Below the pieces are notes generated by a model. It saw only the letters and a list, made by a program, of their open reading frames with translations. It was not told the DNA's origin and did no database searches. The position numbers and the translations under genes were made by a program. A DNA stretch of 48,551 bases from Chitinophagales bacterium. Its GTDB lineage: Bacteria; Bacteroidota; Bacteroidia; Chitinophagales; UBA2359. The stretch's first letter is position 1; every line of letters starts with the position of its first letter. Of the stretch, positions 16,384 through 25,933 are shown in pieces. The stretch is from contig JAWKLZ010000005.1 in assembly GCA_041392475.1 (NCBI GenBank), positions 1-48,551 of the forward strand. The letters run 5' to 3'.

Positions 16384-17826
16384 GTGCAACATTACAAAAA
16401 CCTAAAAGTCATACAGCAAGATATTGCTGCAAAAAAAATCACCTGTGCAGAATTGGTAGAATTTTACCTCTCCAATATCGCACAATCTCAAACAACTAAT
16501 GCCTACCTTGAGGTATTTGAGGAAGAAGCACGCCAAAAAGCAAAAGAACTGGACCAAAAAATAGCCCATGGCGAAAAAATAGGTCGCCTTCACGGAATGG
16601 TCATTGCCATCAAAGATGTAATTTGCTACAAAAACCACAAAGTCAGTGCTTCCTCCAACATCCTTCCCAATTTTGAATCCCTCTTTTCTTCAACGGCTGT
16701 TGAGCGTATCTTAGCAGAAGATGCGATTATCATTGGACGCACCAACTGCGATGAATTTGCGATGGGTTCGACCAACGAAAATTCTGCTTATGGAGTTGTC
16801 CGCAATTTTGCCGACCAAAACAAAGTCCCTGGCGGTTCTTCAGGCGGTTCGGCAGTAGCAGTTCAGGCGAATACGTGTTTGGCGGCTTTGGGTTCAGACA
16901 CAGGCGGTTCTGTGCGTCAGCCTGCCTCTTTCTGCAATGTGATTGGCTTCAAACCCACTTATGGACGCATTTCACGACATGGATTGATTGCCTACGCTTC
17001 GTCCTTTGACCAAATCGGCACATTGACGCACAGCGTAGAAGATGCAGCTTTGTTGTTGGAAATTATGGCAGGAAAAGACGATTTTGACGGCACCAATTCC
17101 TCCAAACCCGTTCCGAGTTACAGCCAATCTTTGCAGCAAAAACCCACTGCAAAAAAACGCATTGCCTACTTCAAAGAGGCCTTAGAAAACAAAGGTTTGG
17201 ATGCAGAAATCCAGCAAAAAATCAAAGATTTATTGACCCAACTTCAATCAGAAGGTCATACCGTTGAAGCAGTTTCTTTCCCTTATTTGGACTACATCGT
17301 TCCGACTTACTACATTCTCACCACAGCCGAAGCGTCCTCCAATCTTTCTCGCTTTGACGGTATTCATTACGGACATCGCTCCAAAGATGCCAAAAACATG
17401 GAAGACACCTATCGAAACTCACGCAGCGAAGGATTTGGAGCAGAAGTGCAGCGGCGTATCATGTTGGGCACATTTGTATTGAGTTCAGGCTATTACGATG
17501 CCTACTATTCCAAAGCCCAAAAAGTTCGCCGACTCATTCACGATTATACCCGCAACATTTTCAAAGACTTCGATTTTATCCTCACACCGACTACACCAAC
17601 TCCCGCTTTCGACATTGGCGACAAAGAGTATCAAGACCCCGTGAGTATGTACTTAGCGGATATTTATACGGTTCAAGCCAATATTGTGGGAATCCCTGCC
17701 ATTTCTTTGCCATTGTCGCATCACTCCAATGGAATGTCGTTTGGAGTGCAGTTGATGGCGGATAAGTTTGAAGAGGAGGCGTTGTTGGGGTTTGGGAAAG
17801 AGGTTGCGAACTATCAAAATCAATAA
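16384..17826 (+). CDS. gatA: Aspartyl/glutamyl-tRNA amidotransferase subunit A
   Basis: A 480-residue amidase-signature enzyme. The Ser-cisSer-Lys triad is visible: K77 in V-I-A-I-K-D-V, S152 in P-G-G-S-S-G-G-S and S176 in D-T-G-G-S-V-R-Q-P, with the spacing of known GatA proteins. Downstream, F-D-Q-I-G-T-L-T-H-S-V-E-D-A-A-L-L-L is the GatA-specific block, which separates it from general amidases. With GatB and GatC it forms the complex that converts misacylated Glu-tRNA(Gln) or Asp-tRNA(Asn). gatB and gatC are not here. The start chosen is the GTG at 16384; it gives the usual length and avoids the repeat at 16287-16349. A GTG at 16330 is the alternative. Confidence 0.92.
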   Translation: MQHYKNLKVIQQDIAAKKITCAELVEFYLSNIAQSQTTNAYLEVFEEEARQKAKELDQKIAHGEKIGRLHGMVIAIKDVICYKNHKVSASSNILPNFESLFSSTAVERILAEDAIIIGRTNCDEFAMGSTNENSAYGVVRNFADQNKVPGGSSGGSAVAVQANTCLAALGSDTGGSVRQPASFCNVIGFKPTYGRISRHGLIAYASSFDQIGTLTHSVEDAALLLEIMAGKDDFDGTNSSKPVPSYSQSLQQKPTAKKRIAYFKEALENKGLDAEIQQKIKDLLTQLQSEGHTVEAVSFPYLDYIVPTYYILTTAEASSNLSRFDGIHYGHRSKDAKNMEDTYRNSRSEGFGAEVQRRIMLGTFVLSSGYYDAYYSKAQKVRRLIHDYTRNIFKDFDFILTPTTPTPAFDIGDKEYQDPVSMYLADIYTVQANIVGIPAISLPLSHHSNGMSFGVQLMADKFEEEALLGFGKEVANYQNQ

Positions 17827-17833
17827 TGCTTCA

Positions 17834-19306
17834 ATGGAATTTGTAAATGCCTTAAACAGCAAAGCTTTTCAATATATTTTTTTGGAAACAGCAGAAGAAA
17901 AATTTTTACTGGCTTTTTTGAATTGCTTTGTGACAGAAAAACTGGACATTGAATTGGCTAAAATCACTTCAACAAGTATTGTTTACAGCAATTCCTTGTT
18001 TCAGTTCAAAGGCTGTTTACAAGATGGAATACTCATAGAGGCTATCAGTAGAAGAGGGAGTTTGGTTTTTCTTCAAGTAGATATTCTGAATTTACATTGG
18101 GGTGTTACAAACATAGAAATTCTCGCTACGGATAGTCTAAGTTTTTACAGCGATGAGATGGCAAAAATTCAAAAAGATGTAGAATTTATACATCTTGCTT
18201 TTATCCACTTTGATATAAATAAAAGTGGAAACCGAGAAGTCATTAAAACCAATATTTACAGTCGAAAAATGAACTTCAAAGCTCATTTTTTGTGGTTTCA
18301 TTTACCTCTTTTCAACTTCGATGCTTCACAATTGACGGAATTGGAGCAATGGATTTTCTTTTTATGCCGAAGCGTTCAATGTCAAAAGATACCTGCGTAC
18401 ATTGATAGTCAAACGGTCAGACTTGCTTTCCAAAAGGCAAATCCCATAAGTTGGGAAAAAGAGGATTTAGACTGGTATCAAAAATATGAAACGGAATTTC
18501 CCATACGTCAAAAGAAAATCAATAACCATTATCGAAAAGCAGGTTTGCCGCTACACCCCGATTTTTTGCAAACTTCACCGCCTTATGCCAATTTGAAAGG
18601 CTGGAAACCATTTTTGAAGTCTTTGGGAGTATATCCCAAACAAGATGTATTATCGTCAGATATTAACATTGGCAATACAGACCTTACTCTTGTCTTTTCG
18701 CTATTTAGATATTGGACAAAACAGGTAAAAAGTGCATTGAATCAAGTAGTTGAAATTAAAAATGAACAAGATTTGATTAAAGATTTTCAAGAAGAACTGA
18801 AGGAAGCGGTTGTTCATCTTTATTTAGAAGATAGTTTTTTGAAGGAAGAATCTGATAAAGAATGGGGAGCAGAATTGTTGGCAAGTCTTGTCAATGTGAA
18901 ACTCAATCTAAGATGGCATTTTGAATACTTGATAAAAAACACCGAATTGTTCAAAACTTCACAAGCTCTAAGAGCAATCTTGGTTTATCTTGCAGCCAAT
19001 GAAATAGAGGAGATGAAAATGGATGATATATACCAGCAATTATTAGAAGAAGCAAGCAATTTGCAGGCAATTTCTAAAGAGATTGAACTTCAAAAAGAAA
19101 GTAAGTGGGTGCACATTAATGCTGAATTGTATCAAACCCGCCAAAGTCAAGTGAGAACCGTTTTGAAGAATTTGATGGGAAAGAGGATAAAGGAAATATC
19201 AGAAGAAACAAAAAATTTGACTTTCTATTTGCGAGGGGCAGAATCTTTACACGATTTGGAAAATTTAAAACAGGTTATTGCTATCAATCGAAGTTTGTTT
19301 GAATGA
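17834..19306 (+). CDS. Unknown protein with a possible degenerate Rpn/PDDEXK_2-like N-terminal region
   Basis: A 490-residue soluble protein that I do not recognise. The start chosen is the ATG at 17834, eight bases after the gatA stop; the longer reading would overlap gatA. The N-terminal 180 residues resemble in outline the Rpn/PDDEXK_2 recombination-promoting nucleases: F-x-Y-I-F and L-L-A-F-L-N-C-F near the start, then L-V-F-L-Q-V-D-I (77-84), and near 150-177 a conserved-looking H-F-L-W-F-H-L-P-L-F with T-E-L-E-Q-W-I-F-F-L. The catalytic E-x-Q/K pattern is not clear, so it may be inactive. The C-terminal half is helical and charged. No signal peptide. The family suggestion is weak. Confidence 0.6.
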   Translation: MEFVNALNSKAFQYIFLETAEEKFLLAFLNCFVTEKLDIELAKITSTSIVYSNSLFQFKGCLQDGILIEAISRRGSLVFLQVDILNLHWGVTNIEILATDSLSFYSDEMAKIQKDVEFIHLAFIHFDINKSGNREVIKTNIYSRKMNFKAHFLWFHLPLFNFDASQLTELEQWIFFLCRSVQCQKIPAYIDSQTVRLAFQKANPISWEKEDLDWYQKYETEFPIRQKKINNHYRKAGLPLHPDFLQTSPPYANLKGWKPFLKSLGVYPKQDVLSSDINIGNTDLTLVFSLFRYWTKQVKSALNQVVEIKNEQDLIKDFQEELKEAVVHLYLEDSFLKEESDKEWGAELLASLVNVKLNLRWHFEYLIKNTELFKTSQALRAILVYLAANEIEEMKMDDIYQQLLEEASNLQAISKEIELQKESKWVHINAELYQTRQSQVRTVLKNLMGKRIKEISEETKNLTFYLRGAESLHDLENLKQVIAINRSLFE

Positions 19307-19377
19307 TGGAGATAGCATTTACCAAGTCCAAGTTTCAACCAATCCCACTTTTTCGACTTTGGTGCTTAAATGAAAAC

Positions 19378-19410
19378 AAAAAGGACAGTCAAATATTGAC
19401 TGTCCTTTTT
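19378..19410. terminator. Bidirectional intrinsic terminator between convergent genes
   Basis: AAGGACAGTCAA (19381-19392) pairs with TTGACTGTCCTT (19396-19407) around a 3-base loop, with A-rich and T-rich flanks. It lies between the plus-strand gene ending at 19306 and the minus-strand HtrA gene ending at 19434, and should serve both. Confidence 0.85.
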
Positions 19411-19433
19411 GTTTTTTTTCAAAATATTATTTC

Positions 19434-20975
19434 TTACATCTGAAAAGTATAATAATAAACGCTTTTGCCACCACTATACACTCCTCCAATCGTCACCAAT
19501 TCGCCCTCTCTCATGTTCTCCATTATTTTTTTGAATTGGCTAACCGAACCCACTTCTCGTTGATTCACCTCCGTAATCACAAAACCTTTGCGGATGTCGG
19601 TAAAAGTACGCAGTTTACCATCCTCCAAACTTTCCACACGAACACCGCTCGGAATGTTCAATTTGGTCAATTCATCGGGCTTCAATTCGCCCAATTCTAC
19701 GCCCAATTTCTCCAATACAGCAGCACTTTCTTTTGTGACCACTTTGGTATTGCCTTCTCGGTTTTTGAGTGTCACGGGAATGGTTTTTTCCCTGCCGTTT
19801 CGAGAAACGGTGATGTTCACTACATCTCCAGGGCGGTGACGACCGACCATTTCCTGCAATTCGGGAACAGAATTAACCGGGCCTCCATCTATTTTCACCA
19901 CTACATCTCCCTTTTCGATTCCTGCAACAATAGCAGAACCGTCTGTAGCCAAGCTGTCCACATACACACCTTGCGTAAGATTCAAGCCCAATTCTTTCGC
20001 TAAAGTGCCGTCCAAATCACGGATGATAATTCCCAAAAATCCACGCTGAACTACACCATGTTCTCTAAGGTCATCCACTACTTTGTGAACAATATTGACA
20101 GGAACGGCAAAAGAATAACCTGCATAAGTACCTGTCGGCGTAGCAATTGCAGTATTGATGCCCAATAGTTTACCTTCCGCATTCACCAATGCACCGCCAC
20201 TGTTGCCAGGATTCACCGCCGCATCTGTTTGGATAAAAGACTCAATAGGTGTTTTGGATTTTTCACGCAAAATATTGATGCTTCGCCCTTTAGCACTCAC
20301 AATGCCTGCGGTAACGGTTGAAGACAAATTGAAGGGATTGCCAACTGCCAATACCCATTCACCGATTTTCGCTTCATCCGAGTTAGCCAATTCCAAAATG
20401 GGTAGGTTAGTTCCTTCAACTTTAAGCAAAGCAATATCCGTGGAAGGGTCAGTACCCACAAGAGTTGCGATAAATTTGCGGTTGTCGTGAAGAGTCACTT
20501 CAATTTCATCTGCTCCTTCAATAACGTGGTTATTGGTCACAATGTAACCATCTGCATCAATGATTACACCTGAACCTGTGCCGACTCTCGGCTGAGGCTG
20601 CCCACCTCTACCATTCGGGTTGAAAAAGAATTCATCGAAGCCATCGCCAAAAAAGTCTTTGAAAGGATTCGCTCCCTGCGGATCACCTCCTCTTACGGTT
20701 CTTGCCTTTTCAGTGGATTTGATGTGTACCACTGCTGGCGTTGTTTTTTCTGCGGCATAGGTAAAGTCGGCAGGGCCAAATTTACTATCCACTGAAGAAG
20801 TAGCGTGGTTATTATTTGCAGTTGCATCGTAATTGGTCAGAGCAGCAGGTGATACTGTTCCGTTTGCATCTTGAAAAATGACGGTTTTTTGATTCAAGCC
20901 TGTCATTTGAAAGGCAGTGAGGGTTATAACGCTGCCTAAAATTGCTGCTAATACTAGCTGAAAGGTACGTTTCAT
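19434..20975 (-). CDS. HtrA/Do-family periplasmic serine protease
   Basis: A 513-residue protein with an N-terminal hydrophobic anchor (about 7-23), a trypsin-like domain and two PDZ domains (about 300-400 and 420-510). The catalytic triad is complete: H150 in T-N-N-H-V-I, D180 in S-T-D-I-A-L-L-K and S259 in N-P-G-N-S-G-G-A-L. Such DegP/DegQ-type proteases degrade or refold damaged proteins in the periplasm, and the PDZ domains bind exposed C-termini. Between anchor and protease lies a low-complexity stretch, and a Gly/Asn/Pro-rich insert at about 112-130 corresponds to the LA loop. It is monocistronic, with a terminator downstream. Which paralogue (DegP, DegQ or DegS role) cannot be told from sequence alone. 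Confidence 0.93.
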   Translation of the reverse strand: MKRTFQLVLAAILGSVITLTAFQMTGLNQKTVIFQDANGTVSPAALTNYDATANNNHATSSVDSKFGPADFTYAAEKTTPAVVHIKSTEKARTVRGGDPQGANPFKDFFGDGFDEFFFNPNGRGGQPQPRVGTGSGVIIDADGYIVTNNHVIEGADEIEVTLHDNRKFIATLVGTDPSTDIALLKVEGTNLPILELANSDEAKIGEWVLAVGNPFNLSSTVTAGIVSAKGRSINILREKSKTPIESFIQTDAAVNPGNSGGALVNAEGKLLGINTAIATPTGTYAGYSFAVPVNIVHKVVDDLREHGVVQRGFLGIIIRDLDGTLAKELGLNLTQGVYVDSLATDGSAIVAGIEKGDVVVKIDGGPVNSVPELQEMVGRHRPGDVVNITVSRNGREKTIPVTLKNREGNTKVVTKESAAVLEKLGVELGELKPDELTKLNIPSGVRVESLEDGKLRTFTDIRKGFVITEVNQREVGSVSQFKKIMENMREGELVTIGGVYSGGKSVYYYTFQM

Positions 20976-21473
20976 AAAATATTGATTTTTTATTGGTTTA
21001 TTATTGATGTTTTAAAAACTAAAAACTCTTTTGCTCTTTCTACAAAGAAATTTAAAGCTCAAAAATATTTTCTTTGAAAATCAGAATCACTTCAAAAAAC
21101 TATCCACAATTCTTTTCCATCTACTAAATTATAACGTGAAAAATGTAGGATTAGTTGAAAGAAATATTCATGTTTCCTTTCGATTTTTATTAACAACAAA
21201 CGTTTAAGAATTATTTTTATCGAATAAGAGTTTAACTTAATTTAACGGCAATCGTTAATTTATTTTAATATCTGTAAGCATTGAATCGTCAGCCAACTTG
21301 CATTTTCATAGCGAATCTTAACCTTTTCTTAACGCTAAGAACTCTATAAGGAAACCGCTTTCTTTACTCAATTGCGTAAATTTGCGCTTTATTTAAAAAA
21401 TGCTAATAATCAGACTTTTAATAACACATTTCATATTTATCATACTATTTTTTTAATAAAAATTATTTGAACT
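20976..21473. other. Divergent intergenic region between the HtrA and TonB-receptor genes
   Basis: About 500 AT-rich bases without an ORF. It holds a possible minus-strand promoter for the HtrA gene (TTTG at 21043-21046 read in reverse, 21-base spacer, TAGTTTTT at 21014-21021), a small hairpin TTAACG-gcaat-CGTTAA near 21242, and a TAAATTTG element at 21377 for the receptor. Confidence 0.4.
21377..21384 (+). promoter_or_regulatory. Bacteroidota-type -7 element (TAAATTTG) before the TonB-dependent receptor
   Basis: TAAATTTG matches TAnnTTTG and lies 90 bases before the receptor start, leaving room for a long 5' leader. A good -33 TTTG is not evident at the usual spacing, so this is a moderate call. 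Confidence 0.4.
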
Positions 21474-24182
21474 ATGCGAAATTTTTACGCTTTGTTATTA
21501 TCGCTTCTGATCAGTGCTGGTGCATTTGCACAGGTAAGCGGCACGATTACAGATGGCGAAACTGGCGAACCTTTGGTAGGGGCTACGGTTCTGGTCAAAG
21601 GTACTACACAAGGTACTGTCACCAACTTTGATGGTGATTTTGCTTTAAAAGGTCTTTCTGATGGTAGCCATGATTTGGTTATGACTTATATTGGCTATAC
21701 CGAACAAGAAATGAATGTAACCGTAAGTGGCGGTAAAGCTGATGTTGGAGAAGTAAAATTGGCTTCTTCTGCAATTGGCTTGTCGGCTGTGCAGGTAATC
21801 GCCTCTGTTGCAGTAGATAGAAAAACACCCGTTGCCGTTTCCACCATTAAAGCCGAGCAAATTGAAGCAAAATTGGGAAACCAAGAATTTCCTGAAATTT
21901 TGAAATCAACTCCTTCTATTTACACCACCAAACAAGGTGGTGGATTTGGTGACGCTCGTATCAATGTGCGTGGTTTTTCACAAGAAAACGTGGCTTTGTT
22001 GATCAATGGTCTTTCTGTTTCTGGTATGGAAGACAACAAAGTATATTGGTCTAACTGGGCAGGTTTGGGTGATGTGACCCGTACGATTCAGGTTCAACGT
22101 GGATTGGGTGCTTCTAGAATGGCAATTTCTTCTGTTGGAGGTACTATCAACATCATTACCAAAACAACTGACCAAGAAAAAGGAGGAAACTTCTTTTCTT
22201 CTATCGGCAATGATGGCTACAAAAAAACAGGGGTAACACTTTCTACAGGTCGTACTGAAAATGGATGGGCATTTACTTTTTCTGGCTCTCGCACTACAGG
22301 TGATGGATATATTGAAGGAACGTACATTGATGCTTGGAGTTATTTCCTTTCTGTTGCAAAAGAAATCGGAACAAACCAACAATTATTGTTTACCGTTTTT
22401 GGTGCGCCACAACGTCATGGACAACGTGACTTTTTTCATCCTATTGATGACCAAAGAGATGTGTATGGAACTAAATGGAACGATGATTTTGGCTACTACA
22501 AAGGAGAGAAGTTCTTATTTCGTGATAACTTCTACCACAAACCTCAAGCTTCTTTGAACCATATATGGGACATCAATGAGAAAACAAACTTGATTACAGC
22601 ACTTTACGGTTCTGTTGGTCGTGGCGGTGGAACTGGAGATATTGGAACTGCAAGAGAATTTTTGATTCAACACGATTCTTACGGCAACCAACAATTTGAC
22701 CAAATTGCACGATACAATGCAGGTTTGAGCAACGAAATTGGCTTGACCGATTTCCCTGACCTTACGTATGAAATGGCTGGAGGTTCATCAGGTTCTGGTA
22801 GAATTATTTCTGCTACAAATGGAGGTATCATCAAACGTGCTTCTATGAACGAACACGAATGGTATGGTTTGCTTTCCAACTTATCTCACGACCTATCTGA
22901 TAACCTAACTTTGACTGGTGGAATTGACTTCCGTTTTTATACAGGTAGTCACTACCGTAAAACCATTGACTTATTGGGAGGTGATTATTGGTTTGATGAT
23001 GACAACATCAACAACAAAACAGATTGGGTAGATCTCAATGCGGATGGCATCAAAGATGCCAATGAATATGGTGTTTTAGTACGTCCTACCAACGATGCGT
23101 CTTCCTTCTTTGGTTCTGTTCCTGATGATCAAAAAATTGACTACTACAACGATGAAGACATCAATTGGTATGGTCTTTTTGCACAATTGGAATATTCAAA
23201 AGGTCCATTGTCTGCTTTCCTTTCTGGTGCTTACAATGCAACACAAATGCGCCGATACGACTTTTTCTTGAAAACACCAGGTAATCAAGTGACCGATTGG
23301 TTGAACTTCTCTGGTGGAAATGCAAAAATTGGAGCAAACTACAATATTGACGATAACCACAACGTATTCGTAAATGCAGGTTATATCTCTCGTGCGCCTT
23401 ACTTCGATGCCTTGTTCCCTACCTTCAACAACGATGAACCCAACGAAAATCCTGTAAACGAAAAAGTAGTGGCTTTTGAATTGGGCTATGGCTTACGCAC
23501 CACTGGTTTTGCAGCAAACCTGAACGCTTATTACACAGATTGGAGCGACAAAACTGAATCTCTTTCAAGCAGAGATGCTGGTGGTCAAATCTTTTTTGCA
23601 AGCCTTTTGGGTGTAGATGCAAACCACAGTGGAGTAGAATTGGACTTCAATGCTCGTATTACCTCCAACATCAAATTGACTGGTTTTGCAGGAATCAACA
23701 ATTGGGAATGGAAAAATGATCCTAATGGTACGATTACAGACGAAAACCAAAATGTATTGGGTGAGGCTACTTACTACATTGATGGCTTGAAAGTAGGTGG
23801 CTCTGCTCAAACTACTTTAGGCTTGGGTACAGACATTAACCTCGGTAATGGATTAACATTCAATCTTCAATGGTTTGGCTTCGACAATCTATATGCAAAT
23901 TACAATCCTTCAAACCGTAGCAATCCAGATCTCAAAGGTATTCAAGCATTGGAATTGCCTTCTTATAGTCTAGTAGATGCTGGTTTCGCTTGGAAATTCA
24001 AATTTGCAGGTTTGGATGCAAGGGCAAATGTAAATATCAACAACTTATTTGATGAAGAATACATTGCAGAAGCACAAGACAGATACCGTGCTGGTGACTC
24101 TACGGACAAATTAATCAGCGACACCAGTGGTTGGTACGGTTTTGGTCGTACTTGGAACGCAGGTTTGAAAATTTTCTTTTAG
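21474..24182 (+). CDS. TonB-dependent outer-membrane receptor with carboxypeptidase-like domain
   Basis: A 902-residue outer-membrane receptor. After a signal peptide (1-19, ...A-G-A-F-A-Q) comes a carboxypeptidase-like regulatory domain (about 20-95: G-T-I-T-D-G-E-T-G-E-P-L-V-G-A-T-V), then the TonB plug (about 110-225, with I-N-V-R-G-F and G-G-T-I-N-I-I-T-K) and a barrel that ends in Phe (...L-K-I-F-F). An Asp/Asn-rich loop at about 519-532 (D-L-N-A-D-G-I-K-D-A-N-E) has the spacing of a calcium-binding loop. No susD-like gene follows, so it is not a classic SusC/SusD pair; it may import a metal complex, vitamin or peptide. It is transcribed alone between convergent and divergent neighbours and has its own terminator. 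Confidence 0.93.
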   Translation: MRNFYALLLSLLISAGAFAQVSGTITDGETGEPLVGATVLVKGTTQGTVTNFDGDFALKGLSDGSHDLVMTYIGYTEQEMNVTVSGGKADVGEVKLASSAIGLSAVQVIASVAVDRKTPVAVSTIKAEQIEAKLGNQEFPEILKSTPSIYTTKQGGGFGDARINVRGFSQENVALLINGLSVSGMEDNKVYWSNWAGLGDVTRTIQVQRGLGASRMAISSVGGTINIITKTTDQEKGGNFFSSIGNDGYKKTGVTLSTGRTENGWAFTFSGSRTTGDGYIEGTYIDAWSYFLSVAKEIGTNQQLLFTVFGAPQRHGQRDFFHPIDDQRDVYGTKWNDDFGYYKGEKFLFRDNFYHKPQASLNHIWDINEKTNLITALYGSVGRGGGTGDIGTAREFLIQHDSYGNQQFDQIARYNAGLSNEIGLTDFPDLTYEMAGGSSGSGRIISATNGGIIKRASMNEHEWYGLLSNLSHDLSDNLTLTGGIDFRFYTGSHYRKTIDLLGGDYWFDDDNINNKTDWVDLNADGIKDANEYGVLVRPTNDASSFFGSVPDDQKIDYYNDEDINWYGLFAQLEYSKGPLSAFLSGAYNATQMRRYDFFLKTPGNQVTDWLNFSGGNAKIGANYNIDDNHNVFVNAGYISRAPYFDALFPTFNNDEPNENPVNEKVVAFELGYGLRTTGFAANLNAYYTDWSDKTESLSSRDAGGQIFFASLLGVDANHSGVELDFNARITSNIKLTGFAGINNWEWKNDPNGTITDENQNVLGEATYYIDGLKVGGSAQTTLGLGTDINLGNGLTFNLQWFGFDNLYANYNPSNRSNPDLKGIQALELPSYSLVDAGFAWKFKFAGLDARANVNINNLFDEEYIAEAQDRYRAGDSTDKLISDTSGWYGFGRTWNAGLKIFF

Positions 24183-24237
24183 TAGATAGTGATTGGTGAT
24201 TAGAAACTGGTAATTGAATCGGTTTCTAAACAAAACA

Positions 24238-24277
24238 CAAAAGCCCTTAGCATTGCAGAATGTTAAGGGCTTTTTTT
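24238..24277. terminator. Bidirectional intrinsic terminator between the receptor gene and guaA
   Basis: Bases 24240-24249 (AAAGCCCTTA-type arm) pair with 24264-24273 with a G-rich core, and T-runs lie on both strands. It stands 58 bases after the receptor stop and 28 bases before the guaA stop, so it serves both genes. Confidence 0.85.
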
Positions 24278-24304
24278 GATGTAAGCATTTGAAAATTCAA
24301 TCTA

Positions 24305-25840
24305 CTACTCCCACTCAATCGTTCCTGGAGGTTTTGAAGTAATGTCATACACCACCCGATTGATGTGTGGCACTTCATTCACAATTCTTGTAGAAATCTT
24401 CTCCAAAACATCGTAAGGAATTCTTGCCCAATCCGCCGTCATTCCGTCCGTACTTGTCACGCCACGCAGCGCAATAGCCGTATCGTAAGTGCGTTCATCC
24501 CCCATCACTCCCACACTTCGGATACCTGTATAAACTGCAAAGTATTGCCAGATGTGTTTATCCCAACCTGCTTTAGCGATTTCACTGCGATAGATAAAAT
24601 CTGCTTCTCGCAAGATTTCTAATTTTTGCTCGGTGATGTCACCTATTACCCGAATTGCCAAGCCAGGCCCAGGAAAAGGTTGACGTTCGGTGAGATAGCT
24701 CGGTAAGCCAATCACACGCCCAACTTCTCGCACCTCATCTTTGAACAAATCTTCCAAAGGTTCAATAATTTCTTCAAAATCAACATGGTCAGGCAATCCA
24801 CCTACATTGTGATGGCTTTTGATGGTTGCGCCATGTTTGCTGCCGCTTTCGATGATGTCGGCATAAATAGTGCCTTGTACCAAATAGTCGACCTTGCCGA
24901 TTTTTTTGGCTTCTTCTTCAAAAACTCGGATAAACTCTTCTCCAATGATTTTGCGTTTTTTCTCTGGGTCGCTTACCCCCGCCAACTTCGACAAGAAACG
25001 CTCTTGAGCATTTACCCGAATCAATTTGAGCTTGAATTCGCCTTTGAAGAATTCCTCTACTTCATCGCCTTCATTTTTCCGCAATAGTCCATGATCTACA
25101 AAAATACAGGTCAACTGCTCTCCAACGGCATGGTGAATCAAAGCGGCAGCAACTGAAGAATCTACACCTCCTGATAATCCGCACAAGACTTTTTTACCTC
25201 CAATTTTCTCCCGCAGTTCTGCAATTTTCTCTTGGGCAAAATCTCCCATAACCCAGTCGCCTTTGCAGCCACAGATATGGTAGAGAAAATTTTGAAGGAT
25301 TTGAGTGCCATAGGGTGTATGGACAACTTCGGGATGAAACTGGACTCCATAGATTTTCTGGACATCATTGGCGATTGCACCCACAGGACAGGTATCCGTT
25401 GAAGCAATTGTCGTAAAACCCGTTGGCGGTTCGCTCACATAGTAGGTGTGACTCATCCAACAGGTAGATTCTTTTTCGACTCCTTCAAACAGGATGTGGT
25501 CGGAGGTGACATGCAGTGGTTTTTTGCCATATTCCCGTTCCTCCGCTTTTTCTACTTTTCCCCCCATCAAATGACCAATCATTTGAGTGCCGTAGCATAT
25601 CCCAAAAATGGGAATGCCCAAATCGAGAATAGCTTTGTCTATAATGGGTGCATCGTCTGCATAAACAACACTTGGACCGCCTGTAAAAATAATTCCCTTG
25701 GGATTTTTGGATTGGATTTCAGCAGGAGATGCATCCCACGGTAGGACTTCGCAATAGACTTTGGCTTCTCTTACTCTTCTGGCTATCAATTGGCGATACT
25801 GTGCGCCAAAATCTAAAATAAGGATTGTTTCGTGCTGCAT
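24305..25840 (-). CDS. guaA: GMP synthase (glutamine-hydrolysing)
   Basis: A 511-residue GMP synthase, which aminates XMP to GMP with ATP and glutamine in the cytoplasm. The class I glutaminase part shows the nucleophile in G-I-C-Y-G-T and the His-Glu pair in Q-F-H-P-E-V. The synthetase part carries the pyrophosphatase P-loop L-S-G-G-V-D-S-S and the dimerisation end ...I-N-R-V-V-Y-D-I-T-S-K-P-P-G-T-I-E-W-E, the standard C-terminus. The start chosen is the ATG at 25840 (M-Q-H-E-T-I-L-I-L-D-F-G); the longer reading adds 27 residues that do not resemble the family and includes the promoter element. Length is normal. Confidence 0.96.
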   Translation of the reverse strand: MQHETILILDFGAQYRQLIARRVREAKVYCEVLPWDASPAEIQSKNPKGIIFTGGPSVVYADDAPIIDKAILDLGIPIFGICYGTQMIGHLMGGKVEKAEEREYGKKPLHVTSDHILFEGVEKESTCWMSHTYYVSEPPTGFTTIASTDTCPVGAIANDVQKIYGVQFHPEVVHTPYGTQILQNFLYHICGCKGDWVMGDFAQEKIAELREKIGGKKVLCGLSGGVDSSVAAALIHHAVGEQLTCIFVDHGLLRKNEGDEVEEFFKGEFKLKLIRVNAQERFLSKLAGVSDPEKKRKIIGEEFIRVFEEEAKKIGKVDYLVQGTIYADIIESGSKHGATIKSHHNVGGLPDHVDFEEIIEPLEDLFKDEVREVGRVIGLPSYLTERQPFPGPGLAIRVIGDITEQKLEILREADFIYRSEIAKAGWDKHIWQYFAVYTGIRSVGVMGDERTYDTAIALRGVTSTDGMTADWARIPYDVLEKISTRIVNEVPHINRVVYDITSKPPGTIEWE

Positions 25841-25869
25841 GGCAATATTTGAGGTTGCTAAATTGCATG

Positions 25870-25877
25870 CAAAGATA
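25870..25877 (-). promoter_or_regulatory. Bacteroidota-type -7 element (TATCTTTG) before guaA
   Basis: The minus strand reads TATCTTTG, a TAnnTTTG match, 29 bases before the guaA start, so transcription would start about 20 bases upstream of the ATG. This also argues against the upstream extension of the gene. A TTG lies about 24 bases further upstream. Confidence 0.5.
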
Positions 25878-25933
25878 GACAATGGATGAAAATTAAAATG
25901 GCAATAAAAATAAATAATCAATCAATGATTGGG

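Noticed and set aside
21474..24182. SusC/SusD polysaccharide-utilisation pair
   Set aside because: No SusD-like gene or glycoside hydrolase lies next to the receptor gene; its neighbours are guaA and the HtrA gene.
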